From: Plumapathes pennacea
Lineage: Eukaryota; Cnidaria; Anthozoa; Antipatharia; Myriopathidae
Assembly (NCBI GenBank): GCA_964036295.1
Contig: OZ038467.1
Span: forward strand, 14,905,670 to 14,969,669
Length of the DNA stretch: 64,000 nucleotides
Direction of reading: 5' to 3'
Notes under the pieces: model-generated
The model's database searches: none
What the model saw: only the letters and a program-made list of their open reading frames with translations
Told to the model about the DNA's origin: nothing
Translations under genes and position numbers: made by a program
Shown here: piece after piece, positions 37,701 to 49,437 of the stretch
Layout of the letters: the number at the start of each line of letters is the position of its first letter
How positions within the stretch are numbered: position 1 is the stretch's first letter

Positions 37701-37800
37701 TATTTATAACATTTGCGGCAGGAAATAAGTTAAACAAGACTGGTTTCCTGCCAAGATGTTGTACCCCGCGAATACCGCCGCCTTGTCACGAAACTATATA

Positions 37801-37980
37801 AACAATAAACTACTTTTGGCGAGGAAATATGCACGGATAATTGTCCGAGGATATTATCTGTTCCGAGAAGCGAACAGTTGCCCGAGAGCGAAGCTCGAGG
37901 GCAACTGTGAGCTTCGAGGAACAGATAATGTCAGAGGACAATTATCCGTGCATATTTCCTCGCCAAAAGTAGTTTATTGT
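37801..37980. mobile_element. Foldback element with 43-bp arms
   Basis: The arm AATAAACTACTTTTGGCGAG.. at about 37804-37846 is the reverse complement of 37936-37978. A nested inverted repeat (CAGTTGCCC..GGGCAACTG) lies in the loop. The sequence on both sides matches the continuous sequence at receptor D (near 48130), so this is an insertion in the C copy. Confidence 0.85.
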
Positions 37981-38279
37981 CTTTATTATCCTTCAAATAT
38001 TTCCTCTCGCAGCGCAAATAACGGCGCGGAAACTGTGAAGCTTTTTAGTGCTTTCTGGAACTGCTTTTTCGACCAATAAATTTGTGTCCTCCTCAGTAGT
38101 CATCTTGTAATGATTTTTGTGACTAAATAAATAGAACTGTGTTCGGATATTGTCAATAAACAGCGTTAGTTCGCCAGGCGGGGGTTATTCGCTGATAACG
38201 TCCGCTCACGAGCGGACGTTATTCGGTCACGTGTCATGATTTTACCAATCACGCGCGGGAGGAAATATTTGATGGGTCA

Positions 38280-39549
38280 TAATGATGTTTATCGGGGCAA
38301 CTTTTGACCCCCTTCCCCCAGAGATTGTCGCCACTAAATTAGTGTCGACCAAAGCTTCTGTGACGACATAAAAACCTCTGAGAAGATGCTAGGCCGAACT
38401 GATATCGTATCTCGGCTAAAAGGAGCGAATAAAGTCCATTTCCAGTTAATTGTTTACATGCCATGTACTAATTAGTCAAGACTCCTCTCTCGATCTAAAA
38501 GCGCTCAAATGCTCACAAAGTGCACATTCTTTGCCTAATTTGCCTTCGAAATATCGCAGAAATATAGTAACATCACAAAGAGAATATTCCGTACAAGCTA
38601 AGTAGAACCATTGTGGAAATATAAAGCATTTCGAACGGCACAAACACGGTAATGCGACGATGCCATTACAACGTGAATGCTCCAAGACTTCACGAGGCAT
38701 TTGAACAATGGTGACCAAGAAGACCCGTCAACCGATTAGAGTGTAATACTTGGTGCGATACACAGACAGATATAACATGCATGTTAGCCAAGTAACTGAC
38801 ATATTGTAAACTGGACTAATCTCACCTCTTAGATAATCTTTCAGCTCATGCTGTAGGCCCTCTACGGTCTCTTGCAACCTCTTTAACTCTCCTTTGATAT
38901 CTTCCATACCTTCTTGAAGCTTGAGCAGAGCACTAGCCTCAACCAAAAGACGTTCCATCAATCTGTGCACCTTTCTTGTTGGGAAGTCCTGTTTCAACCC
39001 CTTGTCAATGGTCGCTGTGCTCAACCCAAGAGCTGTGAAAGCAGCTTTAGCAAGGTTTGCATAATAATCAAATGTCTTCTTATCAATACCCTCAGTTGAG
39101 GCCTGGTGACAAGCAGTGTTCCTCAGCCGACGTAGCTGATCTATGGCCAGAGTGCACGTTTCGTTGTAGTTACCAGTGCTGCTCTCCACAGTCATGTGGA
39201 ACGTTCCTGCTGGCAAACGTCCTGCATACAAACTACTCAGGGTTTTCCGTGGGCAGCCACTAGTGAACGACTTAGCGTAAATAGTAGCCTTGAACAATGC
39301 GGTGCAGTCCCAGTCTTTGTAGGAGAGGCTGGTGGGAATTTCGCATTTGCCAAGTCCGCCTTCATTAGCGTTGAGCTGGTTCCGCACAGCAGCCGAGTCA
39401 TCCCAGGGCAGGTTGGTTGGTGGACCAACATATCGGTTGTCCCACAGGGAAACAAAGATCTTCCGCAGAGCCTCGGGAAACTCCTCCAGCACAATAGCCG
39501 CGAACTTGAAGTAGTTCAGATGTTTGTCTGTGAGTGTGTACAGAGGCAT
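38280..39549. repeat. Duplicated HEPN-exon and intron block (paired with 48140-49437)
   Basis: The intron 3' part and the HEPN exon of C match those of D in order and with high identity (TGTTTATCGGGGCA.CTTTTGACC onward). The match stops at the ATG, upstream of which the flanks are unrelated. Confidence 0.8.
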
Positions 39550-39814
39550 GGAACTTGGAGGAGCCAAAGTGGACTGGCTGATTAAAATAAAGTTCGTCAC
39601 GAACCTTAATCCTGAAGTAAGAGTAAAAAGTGGCGCCCATTAATTAAGCGGGTGTGTCCGCAAGCTAATCTAACACGTCATACACATGTGTATTTGCGGT
39701 TTCTGCTTGAGCAGCATTGGACTGAATTGAATAATATTCAGTAAGCTGTAAGTTAGTAAACTTCTGGTGTCCAATGATTCAGCCTGCATATTGATGCATA
39801 TATGGCTGGTGACC

Positions 39815-40000
39815 CAGGGGCGGATCTAGACCGGTTTACACCGGTTTACGCAAACCGGTCAGATTTTTGAAATTTAGTTCTCATCCTCAGAAAATGGCGT
39901 TTTGGTGAGCCCGATCTTAAAACCTCTTCGCTCCAGAACTCCCCCTTTTGCCGCTCGCACATTTAGAAACCGGTCAGATTTTCTCCTGAGTCCGCCCCTG
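39815..40000. mobile_element. MITE-like insertion in the 5' flank of C, with empty site in E
   Basis: Ends CAGGGGCGGATC and GAGTCCGCCCCTG are imperfect inverted repeats. The flanks on either side match a continuous stretch at about 63640-63670 upstream of receptor E, where no element is present, so E shows the empty site. The interior contains repeated AAACCGGTCAGATTTT. Confidence 0.8.
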
Positions 40001-41113
40001 GATTGCCAAGTGTGCTGGCTTATGGTTGTCATCGCCAGAAAACAGTACTCGAGGAAATTGCGTTATTCTGGCTGACTATCAACTGTTTTCTCTTATTTCT
40101 GTGTCAATCGATTACTGTTAAACCTGTTATTAGGCCATTTATAAGTTTGTTTTGCTTGTCCACCAGTCTGCAGTCGTCTTTAACGCATGAGTAATTGTGA
40201 TGACTATCTTATGAAAACATACAAATATGTTTTTGTGGGTTTAACTTATTTACACTTTACTAAAGTGTGACACTTGAGCCGCATTGACTGAATGACTCAG
40301 TGGGTTAGTTTCCAATTCCTAGCGTGTAATATGCCCTTCAGGGTTACGATTTCTAACATTTTCCCTGATAGGAAAAAGCACAAGGAAACTCCCGGCCTGC
40401 AGAGGTGCAAAATTAATGACATAGACATTGATTCACACATCCGCCGTCTATAAAGAGTAAAGCTAGCCGCTCAGCCGTAAAACCATCAATACAGGGTCAG
40501 TAATACATCGATAATTTTCTAAAACATAAACAAAGCGATTTTTTCTCTCTTCAAAACGATAATATTTTTATATCGAAATCAGTGGTTGGCTGATATTATA
40601 TTTATTCAAATTTCTTAAAAAATCTTGTTTTGAACGCTCATCATAACTATATGTTCCGATAATTTGGTGATATAAAAGATAGGTGCGATAATTCTTGGTG
40701 CTATAAAATCATATAATTAAAAAGAGTCAGCCTTTTTAAGTATTCTACGTATAGTGTGAACTGGCTTGAGCCTTCGTGATTCTGCCTGTTATAAATTTTC
40801 GATTCTTGATATAGATATCTCGCTGATGCAACTTCTTCCCCTGTGCTTTTCTGCTTCGTTCACAGTCAAACGCATTATTACATAGATTACTTGCCAAACG
40901 TACAATCGTGTGTTTTATGTGATGATAAACAGATTAACTCACTTCCGGTCTTTCTCTGAAAATGCTGATATGCAGGCGAAAACTTTAACACAGAACCACT
41001 GCGGAGATTAACATCGCGTCGTTTGCTCCACGGATCACTTCCTAATTCAAAACTGAGGCAGAAAAACCATCTTTCAGGCTGGTGATGCTTATGCCTTCGT
41101 GATCTGCTTATTC

Positions 41114-41890
41114 GAGCACTTTCGATTCTCGATCTCTATCTCGCCGCTCTACGGTTTATTTCCTTGTTGCTCGATCTGCTGTATTTACTGTATATAACTT
41201 GCAATCGGCATCCTCTCTTGTACATACCTGATCGATCGCAGTATCCTTTACCAGATTCACAGTGCGTGTCCCTGTCAGTTTCGATGGCTCCGTTGAGCAA
41301 GCTATTCAGTTCGTGAGCCTACCACGCGGATGAGTCTGGGACGAAGTTGGAACGTCATATCACGTGATTACATGTTTGTCCGCCATCTTTGATGGCAAAG
41401 GCGCGATTTTCGAAGTCACGGAAGCTGAGTTCTCGACGCAGTAATTTCGTTACTTTCCTTCGATATGTTAACCTGTGTAGGGTACAGTCGCCACAACAGA
41501 CAAGGAAGCGGCCTGGAATTATTTTACAGATTATCAGCCGTCCAAAGAGAATGACGTCACCTCTTCGTGCTGCATGGATCTTCACGTCGTCCTCTTGGCT
41601 GTGCAGTGCTCGTCTCATATCAGGTAAAGTCTCTATGCTATATTGTACTTTGTCGTGCAATCGAGAAGTCGTAACAGGAAATGTCCTAACCTGCACATGA
41701 CGGGTTCTCGTGCCCTGGTTCAAGATTGAGGTCCTCATCTTACTCCTTTAACCCTTTCACTTCTGATAGTGATCAACTTCAATTCTCTCCCTCAGTTTCT
41801 CACCAGAGACAAGTAGTATAGTATGGAGAATGTGACCCTTGAAAGTTCATTCACACGAAAGCTGATTGGCCTATCAATTCTCACTATGTC
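41114..41890. repeat. Dispersed element, copy 2
   Basis: Pair of 36946-37700; see that entry. The two copies lie on either side of receptor C's HEPN exon, in direct orientation. Confidence 0.75.
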
Positions 41891-41957
41891 ACTCATACAT
41901 TTTCTTCTTGAATAGTTAGGAGAATTTGTAATCTGAGCTTAGGAGTGAAAGGGTTAA
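41749..41957. mobile_element. MITE-like element with TAACCCTTTCACTTCT ends
   Basis: The left end TTTAACCCTTTCACTTCTGA and the right end AGGAGTGAAAGGGTTAAG are inverted repeats about 205 bp apart. A left-end fragment is also present at about 37556. Confidence 0.7.
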
Positions 41958-42417
41958 GAGAGATAACGACCGAAAAGGACGAGAGTGGAGAAATGCCACT
42001 GAAACCAGGGTTCTCGCCACCAGCAAGTTTGAATTTTTCCTCATAACCTGGCCTTACCTGTCCTCGACACACATAAACCAGTGGTTTACCTTCTCAGCAT
42101 GCCGTCCATTATTTTGGTAAAACAAACTGTCACGTGATATTGTGACGTCAAACGATTTTGGTAAGGGAGGCAAGAGCGGGTCACTTTCTGCAAAGCAGAG
42201 GTCTTGTGCCTCGATGGAAATGATATTTGATTACTTATTCAAGGTTGCATCTCCTAAATCCATAAAAAAAGTTACGTAAATGTGGTAAAAATTCTTGTTT
42301 CGTCTCAGGCTGAGTTGCTAATCGGAAGAAACTGTCAAGGTGACGTGTGAGACCGAGGGCGAGGTCAATCTGTCGCGAAAAAGTGGTCAGAGTTGTTTAA
42401 AATGATGACGCTCATCC

Positions 42418-42697
42418 CAATTGAGTGTGTGACGTCACGATTGGGTTTTATAACAAGGAAATGTATGGGAGATTTTAGTCGATCGATAACTCGAAAAGTA
42501 TTGCGAGAATAAAGCTTAAACATGTTAACCTTGTTCCGATGGTGGCTTTGCTTTGCAACGATTTCAGCGTGATCCGCTGAATTTTTTCTCTCTAACAGAA
42601 AAATTATGTTCTCGAAATATTTTTCGAGTTATCGATTGACTTAAGTCTCCCATACATTTCCTGATAAAACCCAACCGTGACATCACACACTCAATCA
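42418..42697. mobile_element. Long foldback element
   Basis: The arms of about 85 bp contain TTGAGTGTGTGACGTCACG..GGTTTTATAAC..GAAATGTATGGGAGA and, inverted, TCTCCCATACATTTCCTGATAAAACCC..CACACTCAA. The similarity is high but not perfect. No coding capacity. Confidence 0.85.
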
Positions 42698-42713
42698 GCT
42701 TGGCATGCGCTGC

Positions 42714-43931
42714 CTGTGGTGCAGCCAAGGTCGTTGTGAGAGCAGGCTTTGTCTTTATGTTCTCTGAGCAAATTAATTTGGGCTTATTTACGCTGGGAAG
42801 TTAGATTGATCTCAGATCTATCCAGGATAAATGCGAACCAAGGAAACAAGAAAACTGAGGAAAGCCATTGCAATACTGTGCTATTCGCAGTTCCATCGAT
42901 TTTTGGTCAGTCTGTTGAGACAGAGTGAGGATTCTCTTGGCCATCTCACTCACTGACTTCGCTTGTCGAAGAGATTAAAAAACACGTGTCCTTTTGGATG
43001 GAGTTTGTCCCACAGCAGTCGCTGCAGACGTCTTTCCAAATCCAAGGGAACCCCAAACGCTCACCAGCCGCGTGGGTTTGGTTGGCCAGGTAATCTACAG
43101 TATGATGAAATCACATTCCTGCAGGCTCAGCATTGCTACAGTTTTGGTCAGTGCTTCCACCGCATCCCTGTACCGATAAAGCTGCAACTCTGCCCTACAG
43201 CGAACGTCGCTTAAGATAATGCAATTTCACGCACCTGGCTTTCGCAACTGCCGCATTGTTGCAGCTTTTCAGAATATAACTTATAACTCCAGAGCATTGT
43301 CTTATTGAAAGTGTGCTTTTCAAAGCTCGCTGTGACAGAAGGCTATATCTTCATAGTCTCAATACATTTGGGCACATTCTTGCTGGAAAACTAGATCATT
43401 CTCGGATCAGTGCTTTTTTGTTGTCAAACACGCGCGCTACGATCTTGGCATCAATCACAGTACCGACCTAAGATTGATCCCACCTTAGCGATCCGTACGT
43501 CATGAGTCCCTTTACTATGTCCCTCCAGAGCATCTTAATACCAATCAGTTATAGCCGAAACTGTGTGTAGCCACAATTTTAGTCAACAGACCATGCGGCC
43601 AGCTCGTGCTCTTTAAGTACTTTCTGTCGTATTGCTGGGGGCTATATCTTCATGGTCTCAATAAATTTGGGAACGTTCTTGCTGGAAAACTAGATCAGTC
43701 TCGGATCAGTGCTTTTTTGTTGTCAAACACGCACGCTACAATCTTTGCATCAATCACAGTACCGCAAAGGGACAACTACTGCACACTACTTGGTGGGGGC
43801 TTGGACTGGGTCCCGGTACTTCGTCATCAATCCTTTACCATGTCGCTCCAGAGCATCTTGATAATCAGTTTTAGCCGAAACTGTGTGTAACTGCCACGGT
43901 TTTAGTCAACAGAGAATGCGGCCAGCTCGTG
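42714..43931 (-). pseudogene. Relic G: decayed receptor fragments
   Basis: 42720-42770 is a TPR fragment. 42860-43120 matches the Walker B to P-loop region of D in reverse order on the - strand, with the P-loop reading damaged by substitutions in the GFGKT codons, and with stops. 43560-43640 and 43850-43931 are two copies of the family 3' end (VLKEHELAA.SVD), part of a local duplication of about 290 bp (43570-43640 and 43640-43900 share long words). No open reading frame spans the remains. Confidence 0.7.
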
Positions 43932-46900
43932 TTATTTAAGTACTTTCTGTCGTATTACAGTAGCTTTGGTGTGTGAATTCAAGGCACCTCGCCAGTCAGC
44001 TAGTAAAAACTGTGCAACTCCAAGGTTTTCGTAAGATTTAGCTGTGTCTTCGTGTTCTCCGAGTAATTTCAGTCGCATTGCTACAGCTTTGGTGTATGAC
44101 TCTAGGGCACCTTGATAGTCAGCCAGATATAACTGTGTGCTGCCAAGCTCAATGTAAGATAGGGCTGTGTCTTCATGTTCTCCAAGTAGTTTTTCTCGCA
44201 TTACTAGAGCTTTCTTGTATGCTCCCAGGGCACCTTCATAGTCAGCCATCCGATACAGTGTTACACCAATGTTGTGGTATGTGCTAGCTGTGTCTTCATG
44301 TTCTCCGAGTATTTTCTGTCGCATTGCTAGAGCTTTCTTGTACGCTTCCAGGGCACTTTCATAGTCAGCCATCCGATACAGTGTTACACCAATGTTGTGG
44401 TAAGAGGTTGCTGTGTCTTCATGTTCTCCGAGTAGTTGTTGTCGCATTGAAAGAGCTTTCTTGTTGGCTTCCAGGGCACCTTCATAATCAGTCATCAAAA
44501 ACAGTGTTCCACCAATGTAGTGGTAAGAGGTTGCTGTGTCTTCATGTTCTCCGAGTAGTTTCTGTCGCATTGCTAGAGCTTTCTTGTACGCTTCCAGGGC
44601 ACCTTCATAGTCAGCCATCCGATACAATGTGATACCAATGTTGTGGTATGTGCTAGCTGTGTCTTCATGTTCTCCGAGTATTTTCTGTCGCATTGCTAGA
44701 GCTTTCTTGTATGCTTCCAGGGCACCTTCATAGTCAGCCATCCGATACAATGTGACACCAAGCTCGCAGTAAGAGCTAGCTGTATCTTTATGTTCTCCGA
44801 GTAGTTTCTGTCGCATTGCTAGAGCTTCCTTGTGGGATTCCAGAGAACTTTGATAGTCAATCATCTCATACTGTGTGCAGCCAAGCTCTTTGTAAGATGT
44901 GGCTGTGTCTTCATGTTCTCCGAGTAATTTCTGTCGCATTACTAGAGCTTTCTTGTATGCTTCCAGGGCACCTTCATAGTCAGCCATCCGATACAGTGTT
45001 TGACCAGTGTTGTGGTAAGAGCTAGCTGTGAGTTCATGTTCTCCGAGTAATTTCTGTCGCATTGCTAGAGCTTTCTTGGATGCTTCCAGGGCACCTTCAT
45101 AGTCAGTCATCCGATACAGTGTTTGACCAGTGTTGTGGCAAGAGCTAGCTGTGAGTTCATGTTCTCCGAGTAATTTCTGTCGCATTGCTTGAGCTTTCTT
45201 GGATGCTTCCAGGGCACCTTCAAAGTCAGTCATCCGATACAATGTTCTACCAATTTTGTGATAAGAGGTAGCTGTGTCTTCATGTTCTCCAAGTAGTTTC
45301 AGTTGCATTGCTAGAGCTTTCTTGTCTGCTTCCAGAGAACCTTGATAGTCAGCCAGTTGATACAATGTTTCACCAATGTTGTGGTAAGAGTTAGCTGTGT
45401 TTTCATGTCCTCCGAGTATTTTCTGTCGCATTGCTAGAGCTGTCTTGTGTGCTTCCAGGGCACCTTTATAGTCGGCCATCCGAAACAGTGTTGCACCAAT
45501 GCTGTGGTAAGAGTTAGCTGTGAGTTCATGTTCTCCGAATATTTTCTGTCGCATTGCTAAAGCTGCCTTGTTGGATTTCAGTGAACCTTGATAGTCAGCC
45601 AGCTGATACTGTGTCCAGCCAAGCTCGTTATAGGAGCGGGCTGTATCTTCATGTTCTCCGAGTAATTTCTGTCGCATTACTAGAGCTTTCTTGTGTGATT
45701 TCAGGGACCCTTTATAGTCAGCCAGCCGATACTGTGTGCAGCCAAGCTCGATGTAAGAGTGAGCCGTCTGTTCATGTTCTCCGAGTAATGCTTGTCGCAT
45801 TTTCGCAGCTTTGGTTTTAGATTGTAGGGCACCTTCATGATCACCTAGTTTGTGCTGCACTACACCCAAACACTGATAGGTTTCTGCTTTGTAAACTGTA
45901 TCTTCATTTGGGCTTGCTCTATTTTGAGACTGGAGTATCTTCTCGTAGCAGTGAAGAGCTTGCTTGTATTGATTGAGGTGCAGGAGTAACGAACTGACAG
46001 CGTGGTAGAGTGAACTAAGACGAACCTCATCTCCGAGAGAATCCTCCACTTGTCTTTGAATATTTAAGACGAACTTTGCCATATTTTCCATTTCTTTTAA
46101 GGTGTTCAACTTTTCACAAACTGCATTGAACAAGTACACCATTTGTAGCATGAATGGTTGATCTTCCTCAATTGCATTCTTTGACATCTCCGAATTCAGA
46201 AAACAAAAAGTAGAAACATGTCCTTCATCCAACATGTCTTTTTCTGAAATAATGTTTTCATCCGACAAACTTTTGTTGCATAGTTCTAGAATGCTTTTCG
46301 TAAGCACTTTAATGACAGAGTTCACTGCACTTTCACTTAGGATAGAATATGCAGCTTGAACACATTTCATTCCATCTTCTGTTTTACCGCGTATAACAAG
46401 ATCGATCCCTCGGTAGCATTGAAGTTTCCCTTTTGTCTCAGCTGAGATGGAATGAGCGTCGTATTGCTTCTCAGCTTCTTGAAGTAAGTCTGCACTCTTT
46501 TTACCTTCTCGTCCCCTGGTGAGGAAAGCAAAAGCCTTAGAAACCAGAAGTTGGGTGCAGTCGGATGCTTCATGTCCTGCCTGCGCTGACTTGATTGCGT
46601 TTTCATAAATGTCTTCAAATTGTGAAGTATCATTCCAAAAGATCGACGCCAGAAGCATTTCTGATTCTGATAGCGCACTAACAACAGTTGTGTAGTGTTC
46701 TTCAGTTCGTATTCCGTTCAAGAGAGATTGAATTATGTTCTGCTGCTCCATCTGGAAGACTTGACATGCGGTAGATGACTTTTCAGCAAGGAACTCCTTG
46801 TTAAGTTTCTCTAGCACTTCCAGGTAGTAGCCATAAAAGCGAATTTTAGCATCATGGAAGATTGTTTTCATTTCTGTTTCTCCAATCAATTCTCCAAACG

Positions 46901-49437
46901 ACTGCAGCAATGGATGGATTGTGTACAACATGCTATCTGCATCGTACTCTAATAGGGATTGCCGCACGATTTCATTTAAAACCTTCTTGGTTGCCAACGA
47001 TTTCTTTGCGTCTAAAGCAGCCATTGCAGCGTCCAGACTGAAGAATCCGTTAAATACAGACAAACAAACAAATGCACTTTGCTGATCAAAGCTAAGTTTT
47101 CGAAAGCAATGTTCAAAGAGAGATTTCAAGCGGAGATCTTCTGGGTTGTCGGGCATGTCCAGAGCTTCCATGGTACTAGAGCTTAATTCGTTTGTGAACT
47201 CGTTCCAGTGGGGAGAGAGTTTTCCGTTTTCAGTGACAATCGAGCAGACAAGTTTTATGGCCAGAGGAACATCGCCACAGATCTTCGTAATGGCATCAGC
47301 GTCATTGTCACTGACATTTGGTGCAAGATTCTGAACCAGTGTCCGAGATGAAGCCTTGTCCAATGGTTGGATTCTGACCGAAGCAGTGGGAAACGAGTGC
47401 TTAGCGTACTCGAGGGATTCCCGTGTGGTGCACAGCAGTTTAACCGTTGTGGAAGAGGCAAGGATATCTCGAATAAACTGTAGATATTCGTCCTTGTTTT
47501 CCAACAAATCATCTGAGTTGTCAAGAAACAAGTAGAGGGGTATTGAAACCGAAGAAAGCCACTGCAATACTTTGCTTTTCTCAGTTTCATTCTGGAACGG
47601 TGGTTGGTCACTCTGTTGAGACAAACTGAGGATTCTTTGGGCCATCTCACTCACTGACTTCACTTGTCGAAGAGATATAAACAACACGTGACCAACTTGT
47701 GAGTCGAGATCGTGTCCCACAGCAGTCGCTACAGACGTCTTTCCAAATCCCGGCGAGCCCCACACGCTCACCAGCCGCGTGAGTTGAGTGGTCAGGTGGT
47801 ACATGATCTCATCACATTCTTTGGCACGACCAATGAAATGAGGAACCATGGGAAAGAGGTGTGACTTGGGGAGTTTGGAAGAGGGTCTTTGTTCTGGAAC
47901 AGCATCGTAAAATGTCAAGAAAAACAAAATTAGATATCTACGGTACGGTACGCAATTGATCAAAAATGCCCTGTGGCTATTTGCGTAAGAATTTGAAGAG
48001 GATAATTTTATGGTGTGCATGTATAAAACAAAAACAAAGTATTTCATAAAATTTGCGGCGGGAAGTAAGTTAAACAAGACTGGTTTCCTGCCAAGATGTT
48101 GTGCCCCGCGAATACAGCTGCCTTAGCACGAAACTACTGGTGTTTATCGGGGCAGCTTTTGACCCCCCTTCCCCCAGAGATTATCGCCGCTAAATTAGTG
48201 TCGACCAAAGTTTCTGTGACGACATAGAAAACCCCTGAGAAGATGCTAGGCCGAATTCATATCGTATCTCGGCTGAAGGGAGCGAATAAAATCCATTTCC
48301 AGTAAAGTGTTTACATGCCATATACTAATTAGTCAAGTGGAGATGATGAGCCCGATCGACTCCTCTCTCGAAGTAAACGCGCTCAAAAGCTCACAAAATG
48401 GACTTCTCTTGCCTAATTTATTTTCGAAATATCGCAGAAATATAGTAGCATTACAAAGAGAATATTCCGTATACAAGCTAAGTAGAACCATTGTGGAAAT
48501 ATAAAGCATTTCAAATGGCACAAACACGGTAATGCGACGATGCCATTACAACGCGAATGCTCAAGACGTCACGATGCATTTGAACAATGGCTACGAAGAA
48601 GGCGCGTCAACCAATTAGAGCGTAATACTTGGCGAGATACATAGACAGATATAACATGCATGTTAACCAAGTAATTGACATACTGTAAACTGTATTAATC
48701 TCACCTCTCAGAAAATTTTTCAGTTGATGCCCTAGGCCCTCTACGGTCTCTTGCAAATTCTTTAGGTCTCCCTTGATATCTTCCATACCTTCTTGAAGCT
48801 TTAGCAGAGCACTGGTCTCTACCAAAAGACGTTCCATCAATCTGTGCACCTTTTTTGTTGGGAAGTCTTCCTGTTTCAACCCCTTGATGTTGTCAATGGT
48901 CGCTGTGCTCAGCCCAAGAGCAGTGAAAGCATCTTTAGCAAGGTTTGCATAAGAATCAAATGTCTTCTTATCAATACCCTTAGTTGAGGCCTGGTGACAA
49001 GCAGTGTTCCTCAGCCGACGTAGCTGATCAATGGCAAGAGTGCACGTTTCGTTGTAGTTACCAGTGCTGCTCTCCACAGTCATGTGGAACGTTCCTCCTG
49101 GCAAACTTCCTGCGTACAAACTACTCAGGGTTTTCGGTGGGCGGCCACTAGTGAACGACTTAGCGTAAATGGTAGCCTTGAACAATGCGGTGCAGTCCCA
49201 GTCTTTGTAGGAGAGGTGGGTGGGAATGTCGCATTTGCCATGTCCGCCTTCATTAGTGTTGAGCTGGTTCCGCACAGCAACTGAGTCATCCCAGGGCAGG
49301 TTGGTTGGTGGACCAGCATATGGGTTGTCCCACAGGGAAACAAACGTCTTCCGCAAAGCCTCTGGAAACTCATCCAGTACAATTGCGGCGAACTTGAAGT
49401 AGTTCAGCTGTTTATCCGTGAGTGTGTACAGAGGCAT
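43932..49437 (-). CDS. Receptor D: HEPN - NB-ARC - TPR STAND protein (NLR-like)
   Basis: The exons are 49437-48705 and 47893-43932, giving 1564 residues. Exon 1 starts MPLYTLTDKQ and encodes the DZIP3-like HEPN domain with R-N-T-A-C-H and a terminal coiled coil. Donor GTGAGA and acceptor GCTGTTCCAG join in phase 1 (G+AA). Exon 2 has P-loop GSPGFGKT, Walker B LFLDNSDD, TTR, GDVPLA and IHPLL, a helical middle region, then about 16 TPRs of 41 residues. Many are of a YHNIG.TLYRMADYEGALEAYKKAL subtype not seen in A or B. The frame ends in TAA where relic F and C have the GAA of the KEHEL..SVD tail, so about ten residues are lost; this is unlikely to matter for the fold. Exon 1 and intron resemble C, while the 5' flank resembles A/B. 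Function as for A: inferred nucleotide-switched immune sensor with RNase effector. Confidence 0.87.
43980..45860 (-). repeat. 123-bp tandem repeat (TPR array of receptor D)
   Basis: About 15 units of 123 bp are more diverged from one another than those of A. The DYEGALEAYKKALAMRQK subtype is locally amplified at about 44200-45250. Confidence 0.9.

Larger units (their letters stand above)
35712..39549 (-). pseudogene. Receptor C: HEPN exon intact, NB-ARC missing, TPR array broken
   Basis: HEPN exon 39549-38826 (MPLYTLTDKH) is complete: 241 codons plus phase 1, R-N-T-A-C-H present, coiled coil at the end, donor GTGAGA. Downstream, the exon-2 homology starts only at about 36946 (LLLHLNQYKEALHCYEKI), so the whole NB-ARC and middle region is absent, replaced by a repeated element at 36946-37700. 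The TPRs resemble D. The TPR frame runs 36946-36371, shifts at about 36260-36375, then continues 36257-35712 to the family C-terminus KILKEHELTALSVD. With no NTPase it cannot act as a STAND switch. The HEPN exon with intron read-through could still make a HEPN-only protein. Confidence 0.8.
40001..42713. other. Intergenic region with repeats only
   Basis: 40001-40130 continues the C/E-type flank. 40130-41110 is AT-rich with no ORF of note. 41114-41957 is the dispersed element plus a MITE, and 42418-42697 is another foldback. No gene was recognised. Confidence 0.5.
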
